The notes below the pieces were generated by a model. It did not search any database, had not been told where the DNA came from, and saw only the letters and a list, made by a program, of their open reading frames with translations. A DNA stretch of 64,000 bases from Methyloligella sp. (GTDB lineage: Bacteria > Pseudomonadota > Alphaproteobacteria > Rhizobiales > HXMU1428-3). Of the stretch, positions 25,375-34,586 are shown piece after piece. The stretch is from contig BQJJ01000001.1 in assembly GCA_021604645.1 (NCBI GenBank), positions 124,001 to 188,000 on the forward strand. The letters run 5' to 3'. Every line of letters begins with the position of its first letter. Within the stretch, counting starts at the first letter, position 1. The translations under genes were made by a program, and so were the position numbers.

Positions 25375-26265
25375 ATGTTTCGTGGGTCGATTACTGCGCT
25401 CATCACTCCTTTTAGTAACGGAGCTGTAGATGAAGCGTGTTTTCAAGCACTTGTGCAACGCCAAATAGATAATGGCACGCACGGATTGGTGCCAGTTGGC
25501 ACAACTGGCGAAAGCCCAACCCTGTCTCATGAAGAGCACAAACGGGTTGTCGAACTTTGCATCGAAGTAGCACAAGGTAAGAATAGCAAGGGCAAAAAGA
25601 CCTTTGTGATCGCTGGTGCCGGTTCAAATAGTACAATTGAAGCTGTCGACCTAGCAAAACATGCAGAAAAGGCCGGCGCCGAAGCGGTGCTTGTGGTGAC
25701 CCCATATTATAATAAGCCAACGCAAGAAGGCCTCTATCAGCACTATAAAGCCATCAATGATGCGGTGAATATTCCTATATTCATTTATAACATTCCTGGC
25801 CGGTCTGTTGTGGATATGTCTGTTGAGACAATGACAAGGCTTTTTGCCTTGCCAAATATCGTTGGTGTTAAAGACGCAACAGGCAATATTGCCCGCGTGT
25901 CTGAACAACGCGCTTCGATGGGGGAAGACTTCATCCAATTGTCGGGTGAAGATGCTACCGCTCTTGGTTTTAATGCACACGGTGGTGTTGGCTGTATTTC
26001 AGTGACGTCAAATGTCGCACCGCAATTATGCTCTGATTTTCAGGAAGCAACTTTAGCTGGTGATTACACCAAAGCATTGGCACTTCAAGATCGTTTGATG
26101 CCACTACATCAAGCGTTGTTTGTTGAATCAAACCCTGTACCGACAAAATATGCCTTGTCAAAACTTGGTGTTGCTGGCGTTGATGTGCGCATGCCTCTTG
26201 TCCCTATGAGTGAAGCGGCTTGCAAGGTTGTAGATAGCGCTCTTGCCAAATCGGGTCTTGTGTAA
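25375..26265 (+). CDS. dapA: 4-hydroxy-tetrahydrodipicolinate synthase
   Basis: DapA condenses pyruvate with aspartate semialdehyde, the first step of the lysine and diaminopimelate branch, supplying peptidoglycan. The 296-residue TIM-barrel protein has [13 protein letters not shown] near residue 44, the tyrosine region [22 protein letters not shown], and the Schiff-base lysine in [10 protein letters not shown]. Length is typical. AAGAAAAGAG precedes the ATG. It is followed by smpB after 39 bp, a common alphaproteobacterial arrangement. Confidence 0.96.
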   Translation: MFRGSITALITPFSNGAVDEACFQALVQRQIDNGTHGLVPVGTTGESPTLSHEEHKRVVELCIEVAQGKNSKGKKTFVIAGAGSNSTIEAVDLAKHAEKAGAEAVLVVTPYYNKPTQEGLYQHYKAINDAVNIPIFIYNIPGRSVVDMSVETMTRLFALPNIVGVKDATGNIARVSEQRASMGEDFIQLSGEDATALGFNAHGGVGCISVTSNVAPQLCSDFQEATLAGDYTKALALQDRLMPLHQALFVESNPVPTKYALSKLGVAGVDVRMPLVPMSEAACKVVDSALAKSGLV

Positions 26266-26304
26266 AGCTGAGGCAAGGTTAGAAAAGAGTTAGACGAGAG
26301 TAAT

Positions 26305-26787
26305 ATGGCTTCGAAGAAGAAAAAATCATCATCAGATCATCGATCGATCGCCGAGAACAGGCGGGCGAGGTTTGACTATGAGATTATTGAAACCTTCGAA
26401 GCCGGTATTATGTTGCATGGCACAGAAGTTAAATCTCTAAGAACCGGCAAAGCAAATATCGCGGATAGTTACGCAAGTAATGAAGGCGGAGAAATCTTTC
26501 TCATTAATGGCTATATCCCAGAATATTTACAGGCAGGGCGGTTTAATCATGAAACTCGCCGGCCTCGTAAACTGCTACTTCACGCACGTGAAATCAAAAA
26601 GCTAATTGGGGCAATGAACAGAGATGGTCTTACAATGGTCCCGCTCAAACTTTATTTTAATGATCGCGGCATCGCGAAGTTACAAATTGCCTTGGCCAAA
26701 GGTAAAAAGCTGCACGATAAACGTCAAACTCAAAAAGACCGCGACTGGAACAGACAAAAAACCAGACTATTACGCGATCGTGGTTAA
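26305..26787 (+). CDS. smpB: SsrA-binding protein SmpB
   Basis: SmpB binds tmRNA and brings it to stalled ribosomes for trans-translation. The 160-residue protein has the signature [34 protein letters not shown], and the basic C-terminal tail [19 protein letters not shown] that fits the decoding channel. Length is normal. It follows dapA closely and is probably co-transcribed with it. The tmRNA gene itself is not in the window. Confidence 0.96.
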   Translation: MASKKKKSSSDHRSIAENRRARFDYEIIETFEAGIMLHGTEVKSLRTGKANIADSYASNEGGEIFLINGYIPEYLQAGRFNHETRRPRKLLLHAREIKKLIGAMNRDGLTMVPLKLYFNDRGIAKLQIALAKGKKLHDKRQTQKDRDWNRQKTRLLRDRG

Positions 26788-26981
26788 AGCCATAAAGCCG
26801 AGTTCCCTACACACTCCCCCTTTTGTGATAATTCTCACATAAGCGAAACCAGCAAAAATCTATCTTCATCCTAAGAGAGAAGTCAGGTGGCTTCTCTTAA
26901 TTTAGCACTAAGGTTTGGTCCAATTTTTCTTGAAGATCAATATTCCTTAGAGCTAATTATTCCTTAGGGGGAGAGAGAACA

Positions 26982-28484
26982 ATGGCAATCAATTTAGTAC
27001 TTCCAATCATTTACAATTTTAAATCACAAGACGATATATTTTACGGCACAAGCTTAACGCAATCATTCAATGGTGGCTTAGGTAATGACACCGTCTCATA
27101 TGAAAACTCTAAGTCAGGCATTTTTGCAAATCTTAATGAAGACAATCGATTAGGCTTTGGTTACGGCAAAGGCGGTGATGCTAAGGGTGATTTCTACGTC
27201 AATATTGAAAACATCACAGGCTCAAATTTTAATGACGGATTTGTTGGAAATGACAAAGACAATATTTTCCGGGGTCTAAATGGAGATGATTATTTTCATA
27301 GCAGTAAAGGACTTGATAGTTTCTTCGGCGGTAGCGGAATGGACACAGTTTCTTATGCATCAAATAACCAAGGGATAAGAGTGGAACTATCCATAGGCCA
27401 AGTCCATAAAGGGGCCAGTGATGGTTATGATTATCTAGATAATATCGAAAAAGTATACGGCACAGATTATGAAGATTTTTTCTATGGTGATGACCGAGAT
27501 AATAGCTTCTTTGGAAATGCCGGAAATGATTTCTTTTATGCTGATAGAGGTGCCGATCTCTATGATGGTGGCACTGGCACGGATACAATCAATTATCACA
27601 ATTCGTCTTCTGCAGTGCGGGTCAATCTTGAGACAGGTGAAGGCAGTGGCGGTGATGCAGCTGGTGATCAATATGTTGATTTAGAAAAAGTCATTGGCTC
27701 AAACTATGACGATACTCTCATTGCATCAAATGAAGGGTCTGATCTGCTTGGCAACCGAGGGGAAGATACCCTTATCGGCGGCGATGGCAGGGATAGGCTC
27801 ATGGGTGGAGATGATGATGACACCATTGAAGGAAATGATGATAAAGACATTCTTAGTGGTGGCAGAGGAAATGACTTCCTAGATGGAGGAAATGGAGCTG
27901 ACTTTATTCAAGGAGGTTCAGGGGCAGATGAAATCATAGGTGGCTCTGGCATTGATACCGCCGTTTACGATGATTACTCGTCAAACGGGAATAGAACGAC
28001 GCAAGACGGAATAAATGTACAATTAGATCAAGGCTTTGCCTTTGACTTATTCGGTGACAGAGACACGCTGGCTTTTGTTGAAAATATTAAAGGCTCAATC
28101 GGCAATGATCTAATTATAGGAGATGACAAAAGCAACTCCCTCAATGGTAACGCTGGAAATGACATACTAAATGGTCAAGAGGGAGATGACTACTTAATCG
28201 GTGCATCCGGAGAAGATACATTCGTCTTTAATAATGATGATGGTCGAAATGGTCTTTCTCATGGTCAGGATACCATTGCCGATTTTGAAGTTGGTCTTGA
28301 TCTCATTGATCTGTCTGATACCGAAGTGCGCAATTTTAATGACCTCTTCACTGAAGGAGACCGGTACATGGAGCAGGTCGGGCAAGACACTGTGATTTAT
28401 ACAATGAACGGTGAGGGCGGTGACAGTATCACTCTAGAAAATATTTCTATGGGTGCTCTGTCGGAAGATGATTTTATCTTCTAA
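26982..28484 (+). CDS. RTX-type calcium-binding protein, type I secretion substrate
   Basis: A 500-residue acidic protein without a signal peptide. Residues about 235-325 hold nine-residue RTX repeats (GGRGNDFLDGGNGADFIQGG) that bind calcium after export. On either side runs a longer repeat of about 80-90 residues, seen four times, with a GI/VxVxL start and an N/EKVxGSxxDD core. The C-terminus has TFVFNNDD, then QDTIADFEVGLDLIDLSD, typical of serralysin-type modules, and ends in DDFIF, the acidic-plus-hydrophobic end of type I signals. No catalytic domain is visible, so a surface or matrix role is likely. No ABC exporter gene is in the window. Confidence 0.88.
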   Translation: MAINLVLPIIYNFKSQDDIFYGTSLTQSFNGGLGNDTVSYENSKSGIFANLNEDNRLGFGYGKGGDAKGDFYVNIENITGSNFNDGFVGNDKDNIFRGLNGDDYFHSSKGLDSFFGGSGMDTVSYASNNQGIRVELSIGQVHKGASDGYDYLDNIEKVYGTDYEDFFYGDDRDNSFFGNAGNDFFYADRGADLYDGGTGTDTINYHNSSSAVRVNLETGEGSGGDAAGDQYVDLEKVIGSNYDDTLIASNEGSDLLGNRGEDTLIGGDGRDRLMGGDDDDTIEGNDDKDILSGGRGNDFLDGGNGADFIQGGSGADEIIGGSGIDTAVYDDYSSNGNRTTQDGINVQLDQGFAFDLFGDRDTLAFVENIKGSIGNDLIIGDDKSNSLNGNAGNDILNGQEGDDYLIGASGEDTFVFNNDDGRNGLSHGQDTIADFEVGLDLIDLSDTEVRNFNDLFTEGDRYMEQVGQDTVIYTMNGEGGDSITLENISMGALSEDDFIF

Positions 28485-28503
28485 GAAGCTTCAATAATGA
28501 AAT

Positions 28504-28532
28504 GACTAGCCCCTAGTTTCTGGGGGCTGGTC
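28504..28532. terminator. Stem-loop between convergent RTX and UDG genes
   Basis: GACTAGCCCC pairs with GGGGCTGGTC (one wobble) across about 9 nt, followed on the + strand by TTTAACTT. It lies between two convergent stops and probably serves both, though the U-run is short. Confidence 0.55.
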
Positions 28533-28533
28533 T

Positions 28534-29223
28534 TTAACTTGATAGAAGCTTTTTAGCCGTATCAAAAACATCTTCAAACATTTCAGTGGTGAGCCGGCCG
28601 GTGTTTGTGTTATAGCGAGAGCAATGATAACTATCGAGCATCTTGTGACCGGTTGGCAAGTCATGCAAACCACCATGAGAGAACTTGAAATCTTTTTGCT
28701 TGCCACCAACTGTTGCCACAACACTCTCATGCGCAATGCGGCCTAAAACAATCATAAGTTTTAGTTTGGGAAGTTGATCAATTCTATTCCTCAGAAAGGT
28801 GCGACACGTTTTAATTTCCTCGCCAATCGGTTTGTTCTGCGGCGGAACACAGCGAACCGCATTGGTAATCATGGCCTTCTTTAACTTAAGCCCATCATCA
28901 GGGTTTGCTAAGTATTTCCCTGAAGCAAAGCCATATTTTAGAAGAGTGGCATAAAGCAAATCGCCGGCATAATCACCAGTAAAGGGACGGCCTGTTTGAT
29001 TGGCACCTTTTAACCCAGGCGCTAGTCCCACAATTAAAAGGGAAGCGTTTTCTGTCCCAAAAGAAGGAACGGCTCCGTTAAACATGTGCGGATAGAGGTT
29101 TTGATTCTCATGACGAAATGAGGTGAGGCGCGGGCAAAGAGAACAATCAGCTTTCGGCTCAGCAATGGTTTGATGTGTCAAATTTATAGATCCATGATTT
29201 AAAAATCGCTCAAAAGCAAACAA
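28534..29223 (-). CDS. Family 5 uracil-DNA glycosylase (UDGb)
   Basis: The enzyme removes uracil and related deaminated bases from DNA to start base-excision repair. Motif A, GLAPGLKGANQTGRPFTGD, is the family 5 form (no acidic residue after GLAPG), and motif B is YHCSRYNTNTGRL, where most relatives have H-P-S. Cysteines in DCSLCPRL, RCVPP and TCRTFL match the [4Fe-4S] ligands. The start is uncertain: the frame begins at a TTG (29223) with AAAGG next to it, and there is no ATG before the first cysteine pair; another TTG lies 14 codons in. The NYN-domain gene is 44 bp upstream on the same strand. Confidence 0.85.
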   Translation of the reverse strand: MFAFERFLNHGSINLTHQTIAEPKADCSLCPRLTSFRHENQNLYPHMFNGAVPSFGTENASLLIVGLAPGLKGANQTGRPFTGDYAGDLLYATLLKYGFASGKYLANPDDGLKLKKAMITNAVRCVPPQNKPIGEEIKTCRTFLRNRIDQLPKLKLMIVLGRIAHESVVATVGGKQKDFKFSHGGLHDLPTGHKMLDSYHCSRYNTNTGRLTTEMFEDVFDTAKKLLSS

Positions 29224-29267
29224 CCTTTAAACTAAAAAGTTCTAAGAGCTTAAAGGTCTAGATGAGC

Positions 29268-29870
29268 TTATTCATTATCATAGTTTAAACTCTCATTGAT
29301 ATCTTGCAAGGGGGCTTCCCACTCAGGCTCAATATCAGTCTTCTCTGTGCGACAAATTTGAGATTCTAGTAATGAGAGTTCGATAAATTGATCGGACTGC
29401 CGACGCAACTCATCGGCAATCATAGGAGGTTGTGTCTCTAATGTAGAGACAACGCTCACACGTTTGCCTTTATGTTGAAGAGCTTCAACCAGTGAACGAA
29501 AGTCACCATCGCCAGTAAAGAGAATAATATGGTCTAAATATTCAGCCAATTCCATTGCATCAACAGCAAGCTCAATATCCATATTCCCTTTAACTTTGCG
29601 CCGGCCTGTTCCATCTGCATATTCTTTAATCGGTTTAGTAATAACTGTGTAACCGTTATAGTCGAGCCAATCTACTAGTGGTCGAACGGAAGAATATTCC
29701 TGCTCTTCAGCAATCGCAGTATAGTATAATGCTCTAACAAGCTGACAACGGGAGCGAAACAGATAAAGCAGACGGCTATAGTCAATTTCAAAAGAAAGAG
29801 CTTTAGCGGTTGCATATAAATTTGAGCCATCTACAAAAAGGGCGGTACGTTCTGCTGGATAAAATTTCAT
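29268..29870 (-). CDS. NYN/LabA-like PIN-fold protein
   Basis: A 200-residue protein of the LabA/DUF88 NYN family, nuclease-like PIN-fold proteins thought to act on RNA. The acidic active-site residues are visible in ALFVDGSNLYA (start of strand 1), KGNMDIELAVDAM in the middle and ILFTGDGDFRSLVEAL, the most typical motif. AAGGA precedes the ATG. It is upstream of the uracil-DNA glycosylase gene on the same strand and close to rpoZ and rsh, a setting shared by many alphaproteobacteria. The substrate is unknown. Confidence 0.85.
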   Translation of the reverse strand: MKFYPAERTALFVDGSNLYATAKALSFEIDYSRLLYLFRSRCQLVRALYYTAIAEEQEYSSVRPLVDWLDYNGYTVITKPIKEYADGTGRRKVKGNMDIELAVDAMELAEYLDHIILFTGDGDFRSLVEALQHKGKRVSVVSTLETQPPMIADELRRQSDQFIELSLLESQICRTEKTDIEPEWEAPLQDINESLNYDNE

Positions 29871-29980
29871 TGGCCAGATCCTTGACTGTATAGAATGGCA
29901 GTTATCAGATTAAAATGTGACTTAATCAGGAAAACTAAGCCAATTAGAATTGATTTATCAGATTTGTAAATAAAAAACAT

Positions 29981-30043
29981 TTAATCTTTTGTTTATTATA
30001 AGAGTTTTGTTAATTAATCTTTTGTTTATTGTAAGAGTTTTAT
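29981..30043 (+). repeat. Tandem duplication immediately ahead of folK
   Basis: A 30-nt unit beginning TTAATCTTTTGTTTATT recurs with a 33-nt period (29981-30010 and 30014-30043; two differences). Both units contain TAAGAG, and the second ends 2 bp before the folK ATG, so the ribosome-binding region itself is duplicated. The frame is open through both. Confidence 0.85.
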
Positions 30044-30045
30044 TG

Positions 30046-30618
30046 ATGTCGTATGTAATATTAGCTTTTGGTTCAAATATATGTGGTAAATATGGCGATC
30101 CAATTAGTTCTATAACTTCTGCAATTAAAGAATTGAGAGAATTCGACCTGGAATTCTTAAAAATATCGTCAGTTTATTCCTCAAAAGCTGTTGGTGCCAC
30201 TTATCAACCAGATTTTTATAACTTAGTTTCGATATGTAATTGCACGCATCACCCTAATAAGTTGTTAAAAAGAATAAAACAACTAGAAAGAAGGGCTGGC
30301 CGTTCTGGTGGTTTGTTTTGGGGGCCAAGACCTCTGGATATAGACATCATTGACTATAAATCAAAGATTATGAATTGGCCCGTTAGACATAAAAAAACAA
30401 CAAAAAGAAAGGCTTATGGGACAGAGAAAACATCTTCTTTAACGCTTCCCCATCTCCAAATGCATAAAAGAGTTTTCGTGTTACAACCTTTAAAAGAGAT
30501 AGCACCAGCATGGCACCACCCAATATATGGAAAAAGTGCTGATATACTTATGAAGCAATATTGCTCACCATTAGACGTTAAATCACTAGAAAAGCTTGAT
30601 ATATCGTTAGATCTGTGA
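30046..30618 (+). CDS. folK: 2-amino-4-hydroxy-6-hydroxymethyldihydropteridine pyrophosphokinase
   Basis: HPPK transfers pyrophosphate from ATP to the pterin alcohol in folate synthesis. The protein (190 residues from the ATG at 30046) starts SYVILAFGSNICGK, has SSVYSSKAVG, the signature WGPRPLDIDIIDY and LPHLQMHKRVFVLQPLKEIAP. An upstream start at 29989 would add a hydrophobic stretch encoded by a duplicated leader; I reject it because HPPK begins at this methionine. An insertion of about 20 basic residues (HKKTTKRKAYGTEK) sits before LPHLQMH. The gene is more AT-rich than its neighbours. It is followed by rpoZ after 179 bp. Confidence 0.92.
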   Translation: MSYVILAFGSNICGKYGDPISSITSAIKELREFDLEFLKISSVYSSKAVGATYQPDFYNLVSICNCTHHPNKLLKRIKQLERRAGRSGGLFWGPRPLDIDIIDYKSKIMNWPVRHKKTTKRKAYGTEKTSSLTLPHLQMHKRVFVLQPLKEIAPAWHHPIYGKSADILMKQYCSPLDVKSLEKLDISLDL

Positions 30619-30797
30619 GAAAATAGAATATTATCTTCAAATGAGTTGATTAGTGGTTTGACCAGTTTTGGATTTTCAAAACAGGAAGGGCCATTTTTAG
30701 TTTTCTGAATAAGGTCATTTTATAATGAGCGCAGAATAACTTAGACCATCTTTATTTAAGATAAGAGACACTCATATTAATGAAAAAGGTTTTTTAA

Positions 30798-31205
30798 ATG
30801 GCACGTGTAACGGTTGAAGATTGCGTAGATAAAGTACCAAACAGATTTGATCTGGTATTGTTAGCTGGTCATCGCGCACGGTCAATTTCATCTGGAGCGC
30901 CAATTACGATTGAACGCGACAATGATAAAAATCCAGTTGTCGCTTTAAGAGAGATTGCTTCCGAGACCATCTCACCAGAAGATATGAAGGAAGACCTAAT
31001 TCACTCAATGCAAAAATACGTTGAAGTGGATGAGCCAGAAGCTGAAGCAGCGCCTGTTATTTCAACAGAGACCCGCTCACCAGTTATCATTGGTCAAGAT
31101 GATCAAGGCTTTGATACGAACATCGATACAATGACAGAAGAAGAGCTGCTCCGCGGCCTTGAAAGTCTACCACCAGCTGAAACCGGCGGTTCACGTAATC
31201 GATAA
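30798..31205 (+). CDS. rpoZ: RNA polymerase omega subunit
   Basis: Omega binds beta-prime and aids polymerase assembly and ppGpp response. The 135-residue protein has the family start [20 protein letters not shown], then [12 protein letters not shown] and [10 protein letters not shown]. The C-terminal 60 residues are an acidic tail common in alphaproteobacteria. AAAAAGG precedes the ATG. A terminator lies 20 bp after the stop, so rpoZ and the following rsh are separate transcripts here. Confidence 0.95.
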   Translation: MARVTVEDCVDKVPNRFDLVLLAGHRARSISSGAPITIERDNDKNPVVALREIASETISPEDMKEDLIHSMQKYVEVDEPEAEAAPVISTETRSPVIIGQDDQGFDTNIDTMTEEELLRGLESLPPAETGGSRNR

Positions 31206-31225
31206 GTTAAAAATTCGAATTAATA

Positions 31226-31258
31226 AAAACCTCCGCATTTATGTGGAGGTTTTTTTTT
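31226..31258 (+). terminator. Rho-independent terminator after rpoZ
   Basis: AAAACCTCC and GGAGGTTTT form a 9-bp stem around GCATTTATGT, followed by a T-run of nine. A strong textbook terminator 20 bp after the stop. Confidence 0.92.
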
Positions 31259-31357
31259 GCTAAAATACTTGTTTATGTATGGCTTAATGCGTCAGCTTTA
31301 CGTACACTAAATATAAGAATATCTTGTAGCTAACTCTTTGGATTAGAACAAAACAAA

Positions 31358-33598
31358 ATGAATGACACTGCTCTTGTCGATCAGGTAAGTACCTACAGCC
31401 CAAATGTAAATAAAGAGCGTCTGGAACTTGCCTTTCAATTTGCAAAGAAATCTCATGGTAGCCAAAAACGCGCTTCCGGAGAGCCGTATATCTCTCACCC
31501 CCTTGAAGTTGCAGAAATTCTAGCTGATTTAAAGCTCGATGAAGACACAGTGATCGCAGCCCTTCTGCATGACACGATTGAAGATACGCCAGCCACAAGA
31601 GAAGAAATCGACAAGCTTTTTGGTGAAGATGTCGGTGCGCTGGTGGAAGGGGTGACCAAACTTGGTAAACTAAACCTCATCACCAAAAAAGCAGAACAAG
31701 CTGAAAACTTTCGCAAACTCTTAATTGCAATTTCTTCCGATGTCCGCGTCCTTCTTATCAAAATGGCTGACCGCCTTCATAATATGAGAACCCTTGAATA
31801 TGTAAAACCATCGACAAGAAAACGCATATCTGAAGAAACCATGGATATCTACGCTCCACTCGCTGGTCGTATGGGGATGCAATGGCTGAGGGACGAGCTT
31901 GAAGAACATAGTTATAGATGGCTAAACGAAGAAGCCTACTTCACCTTGACGCAAAAACTCTCAGAAATGCGCAAGAAAAACAAAGGGCTCATTCAGGAAA
32001 TTGAAGAAGAGTTACGCACAAAATTAAAAGAATCTGGTTACAACGCAGAAGTCTCACACCGAGAAAAACGTCCTTATTCCATTTGGCGAAAAATGGATCA
32101 TAAGCAAATCTCGCTAGAACAATTGTCAGATATTTATGGTTTTAGAGTGATCGTAAAATCAGTTGATGAATGTTACCGCGTCGTCGGCATGGCCCACACA
32201 ACCTGGCGAGCAGTGCCAGGGCGGTTTAAGGATTATATTTCTAATCCAAAGCAAAATGATTATCGCTCAATCCACACATCAATTGTCGGCCCAAGATACC
32301 AACGTGTCGAACTACAGATCCGTACACGTGAAATGCACCGTGTTGCTGAATATGGTATCGCAGCTCATGCCCTTTACAAGGATGATAGCTTAGCGCAAAC
32401 ACCACCTCTGACAAGCCAAAATAAAATGGCATCAAGTTCTGCCTATCAGTGGTTGCGCCGTTTGGTGGACCAGCTGCTAGAAGGGGATAACCCCGAAGAA
32501 TTTTTGGAACACACCCGCTTAGAACTCTTTCATGATCAGGTCTTTTGCTTCACACCTCGCGGTTCTTTGATAGCCTTGCCTAGAGGTGCATGTGCTGTTG
32601 ATTTTGCTTATGCTGTTCACACAGATATCGGAAACAAATGTGTCGGGTCCAAAATTAATGGGCGTAATATGCCGCTGCGGACGATCCTGCGGAATGGTGA
32701 TGAAGTGCAAATTCTTACTTCAGATGCGCAAACACCTCAGCCATCATGGGAACGGTTTGTAATTACGGGAAAAGCGCGGTCTTCAATTCGCCGGGCCACC
32801 AAAGAAACCAGACGAAATCAATATTATGAAATTGGTGAAATGGTTCTGGCGCGTGCATTTCAGCGCATAGAAAAAGTTTTTGAGGTCAGCAAGATTGAAA
32901 GCTCGCTACATCGTTTTCCTCACACCAACGCAAATGATGTGATCGTTGCAGTCGGGCGCGGCGAATTACCTTCAAGTGATGTTCTGAGCGCTGTGTATCC
33001 TGATATCACACAAGAAGTAGTACAACGGCGCCATGCTGCAACTGAAGGCACAAAATTAACACCAGAAGATGGGTGGTTCAATTTTGCCAAAGTTGTCGGG
33101 TTAAAATTTCGCTTAACTCCAAAATCGTCTAAAAATCCGGATCCTTTGCAAAGCCTACCAATCAGAGGGCACCGAGATGGGTTTGCAGTTGATTATACTG
33201 TTGGCCATGCACTGCCCGGAGATAGGATAGTTGGCATCGTTATGCCAGGCGAGGGAATAAACATCTATCCCATTCAATCACCTCTATTAGAAGAGTTTGA
33301 TGATGAACTTGATCGCTGGGTTGATGTCACGTGGGACATTGATGAAAATGATCAAACTCGCTTTATGTCCAGGATTATGGTCTCAGCTGTCAATGAACCA
33401 GGTTGCTTGGCTCAAATCGCACAATTAGTAGGTGACGCCAACGGTAATATTCATAATTTAAAAATGATTGTTAAAGGCGTTGATTACACTGAAATGCAAA
33501 TCGATTTAGAAGTCTGGGATTTAAAGCACTTAACGGAAATCATCGCAGGGTTAAAAGGACTTTCCGTAGTCAGTAAGGTTGATCGGATACTTACTTGA
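31358..33598 (+). CDS. rsh: Bifunctional (p)ppGpp synthetase/hydrolase
   Basis: Rsh makes (p)ppGpp from ATP and GTP/GDP in starvation and degrades it otherwise. The 746-residue protein has the HD hydrolase domain (SHPLEVAEILADLK, ALLHDTIEDT), with its histidine and aspartates intact. The synthetase domain has KRPYSIWRKM, YGFRVIVKS, GRFKDYISNPK and ELQIRTREMH. The RFKD motif is the form typical of bifunctional rather than synthesis-only enzymes. A TGS domain (VFCFTPRGSLIALPRGA) and a C-terminal ACT domain follow. No second RelA is seen, which fits alphaproteobacteria with one Rsh. It follows rpoZ but sits behind a terminator. Confidence 0.95.
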   Translation: MNDTALVDQVSTYSPNVNKERLELAFQFAKKSHGSQKRASGEPYISHPLEVAEILADLKLDEDTVIAALLHDTIEDTPATREEIDKLFGEDVGALVEGVTKLGKLNLITKKAEQAENFRKLLIAISSDVRVLLIKMADRLHNMRTLEYVKPSTRKRISEETMDIYAPLAGRMGMQWLRDELEEHSYRWLNEEAYFTLTQKLSEMRKKNKGLIQEIEEELRTKLKESGYNAEVSHREKRPYSIWRKMDHKQISLEQLSDIYGFRVIVKSVDECYRVVGMAHTTWRAVPGRFKDYISNPKQNDYRSIHTSIVGPRYQRVELQIRTREMHRVAEYGIAAHALYKDDSLAQTPPLTSQNKMASSSAYQWLRRLVDQLLEGDNPEEFLEHTRLELFHDQVFCFTPRGSLIALPRGACAVDFAYAVHTDIGNKCVGSKINGRNMPLRTILRNGDEVQILTSDAQTPQPSWERFVITGKARSSIRRATKETRRNQYYEIGEMVLARAFQRIEKVFEVSKIESSLHRFPHTNANDVIVAVGRGELPSSDVLSAVYPDITQEVVQRRHAATEGTKLTPEDGWFNFAKVVGLKFRLTPKSSKNPDPLQSLPIRGHRDGFAVDYTVGHALPGDRIVGIVMPGEGINIYPIQSPLLEEFDDELDRWVDVTWDIDENDQTRFMSRIMVSAVNEPGCLAQIAQLVGDANGNIHNLKMIVKGVDYTEMQIDLEVWDLKHLTEIIAGLKGLSVVSKVDRILT

Positions 33599-33705
33599 AT
33601 AGTGTTGACGAGTTGATCCAGTCACATGAATTTGATTGTTAGTTTAAGGCGTGAATGAGTAATATTCTTTTATTCGAATGTAACTCATAAAATACGAGCA
33701 GGATA

Positions 33706-34509
33706 ATGATGGAAAATGAAGCGTTTTACCGTTTAAGTGTATTCGCAGGTGTCTTTTTAGTCATGGCGCTTTTGGAATTGCTCATTCCAAAAAGAGGGTT
33801 GACCGGCGCAAAACTGAAACGCTGGATAACCAATGTCTCTTTTGGTGGCATGAATAGCTTTTTCATTCGCCTAATGGCATTGAGTTCTGTTCCCCTAGTA
33901 GCAATGGCCGTTGCTGAAATCGGAGCCGCTCAAAATTTTGGTCTCCTTCGTGTTCTTGATATACCAATTTGGCTCAGTGTTATAATTGCTTTATTCGTTC
34001 TGGATTTTGCAATCTATCTCCAACATTGGGCATCGCATAAATTCTCGTTTCTTTGGCGAATTCACAGAGTGCACCATTCAGATATAGATATTGATGTGAC
34101 AACCGCCATCCGCTTTCATCCAATCGAAATCGCGCTATCAATGATCTATAAATGCGCGTTAGTTTATCTCTTAGGGATAAATAGTTTTGCAGTTTTACTC
34201 TTTGAAATTATTTTAAATGGTTGTGCTATGTTCAATCATTCAAACATTGCTTTGCCAAGCTGGCTAGATCGGATCATTCGTCCAATTTTCGTAACGCCAG
34301 ATATGCACCGTGTCCATCATTCAGTGATCCGTAATGAAACCGATAGCAATTACGGATTTAATCTTGCCATCTGGGACCGCATATTCGGCACTTATATTGA
34401 GCAGCCAAAAGAAGGTCATGACAAAATGGAAATTGGCCTGCCAGATTATTTAAATACAAATAAACCTACGAAATTAGCCTGGAGTTTCCTACTCCCTTTC
34501 AGAAAATAA
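33706..34509 (+). CDS. Sterol desaturase / fatty acid hydroxylase superfamily protein
   Basis: A 267-residue membrane di-iron protein. The three histidine boxes of the superfamily are present: QHWASH, RIHRVHHSD, and MHRVHHSV, with an extra FNHSN between. Four or so hydrophobic segments place it in the inner membrane. Family members hydroxylate or desaturate lipids, carotenoids or sterols using O2; the substrate cannot be told from sequence. It stands alone after rsh, convergent with the solute-binding protein gene. Confidence 0.88.
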   Translation: MMENEAFYRLSVFAGVFLVMALLELLIPKRGLTGAKLKRWITNVSFGGMNSFFIRLMALSSVPLVAMAVAEIGAAQNFGLLRVLDIPIWLSVIIALFVLDFAIYLQHWASHKFSFLWRIHRVHHSDIDIDVTTAIRFHPIEIALSMIYKCALVYLLGINSFAVLLFEIILNGCAMFNHSNIALPSWLDRIIRPIFVTPDMHRVHHSVIRNETDSNYGFNLAIWDRIFGTYIEQPKEGHDKMEIGLPDYLNTNKPTKLAWSFLLPFRK

Positions 34510-34569
34510 GAACAATCTGATCAGTCCAAATAAATGAGAGCTCTGTACAGCAAACTAATTCTTAAAAAT

Positions 34570-34581
34570 GGGGCTAGCCCC
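34570..34581. terminator. GC palindrome between convergent genes
   Basis: GGGGCTAGCCCC lies between the convergent stops at 34509 and 34587. The left side has AAAAAT but neither side has a good T-run, so it is a weak candidate for a shared terminator. Confidence 0.3.
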
Positions 34582-34586
34582 CACCT

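Noticed and set aside
30781-30801. Five-codon leader peptide before rpoZ (ATG..TTT TAA overlapping the rpoZ ATG)
   Set aside because: Its AAAAAGG is simply the rpoZ ribosome-binding site; no attenuator structure or codon bias is visible.
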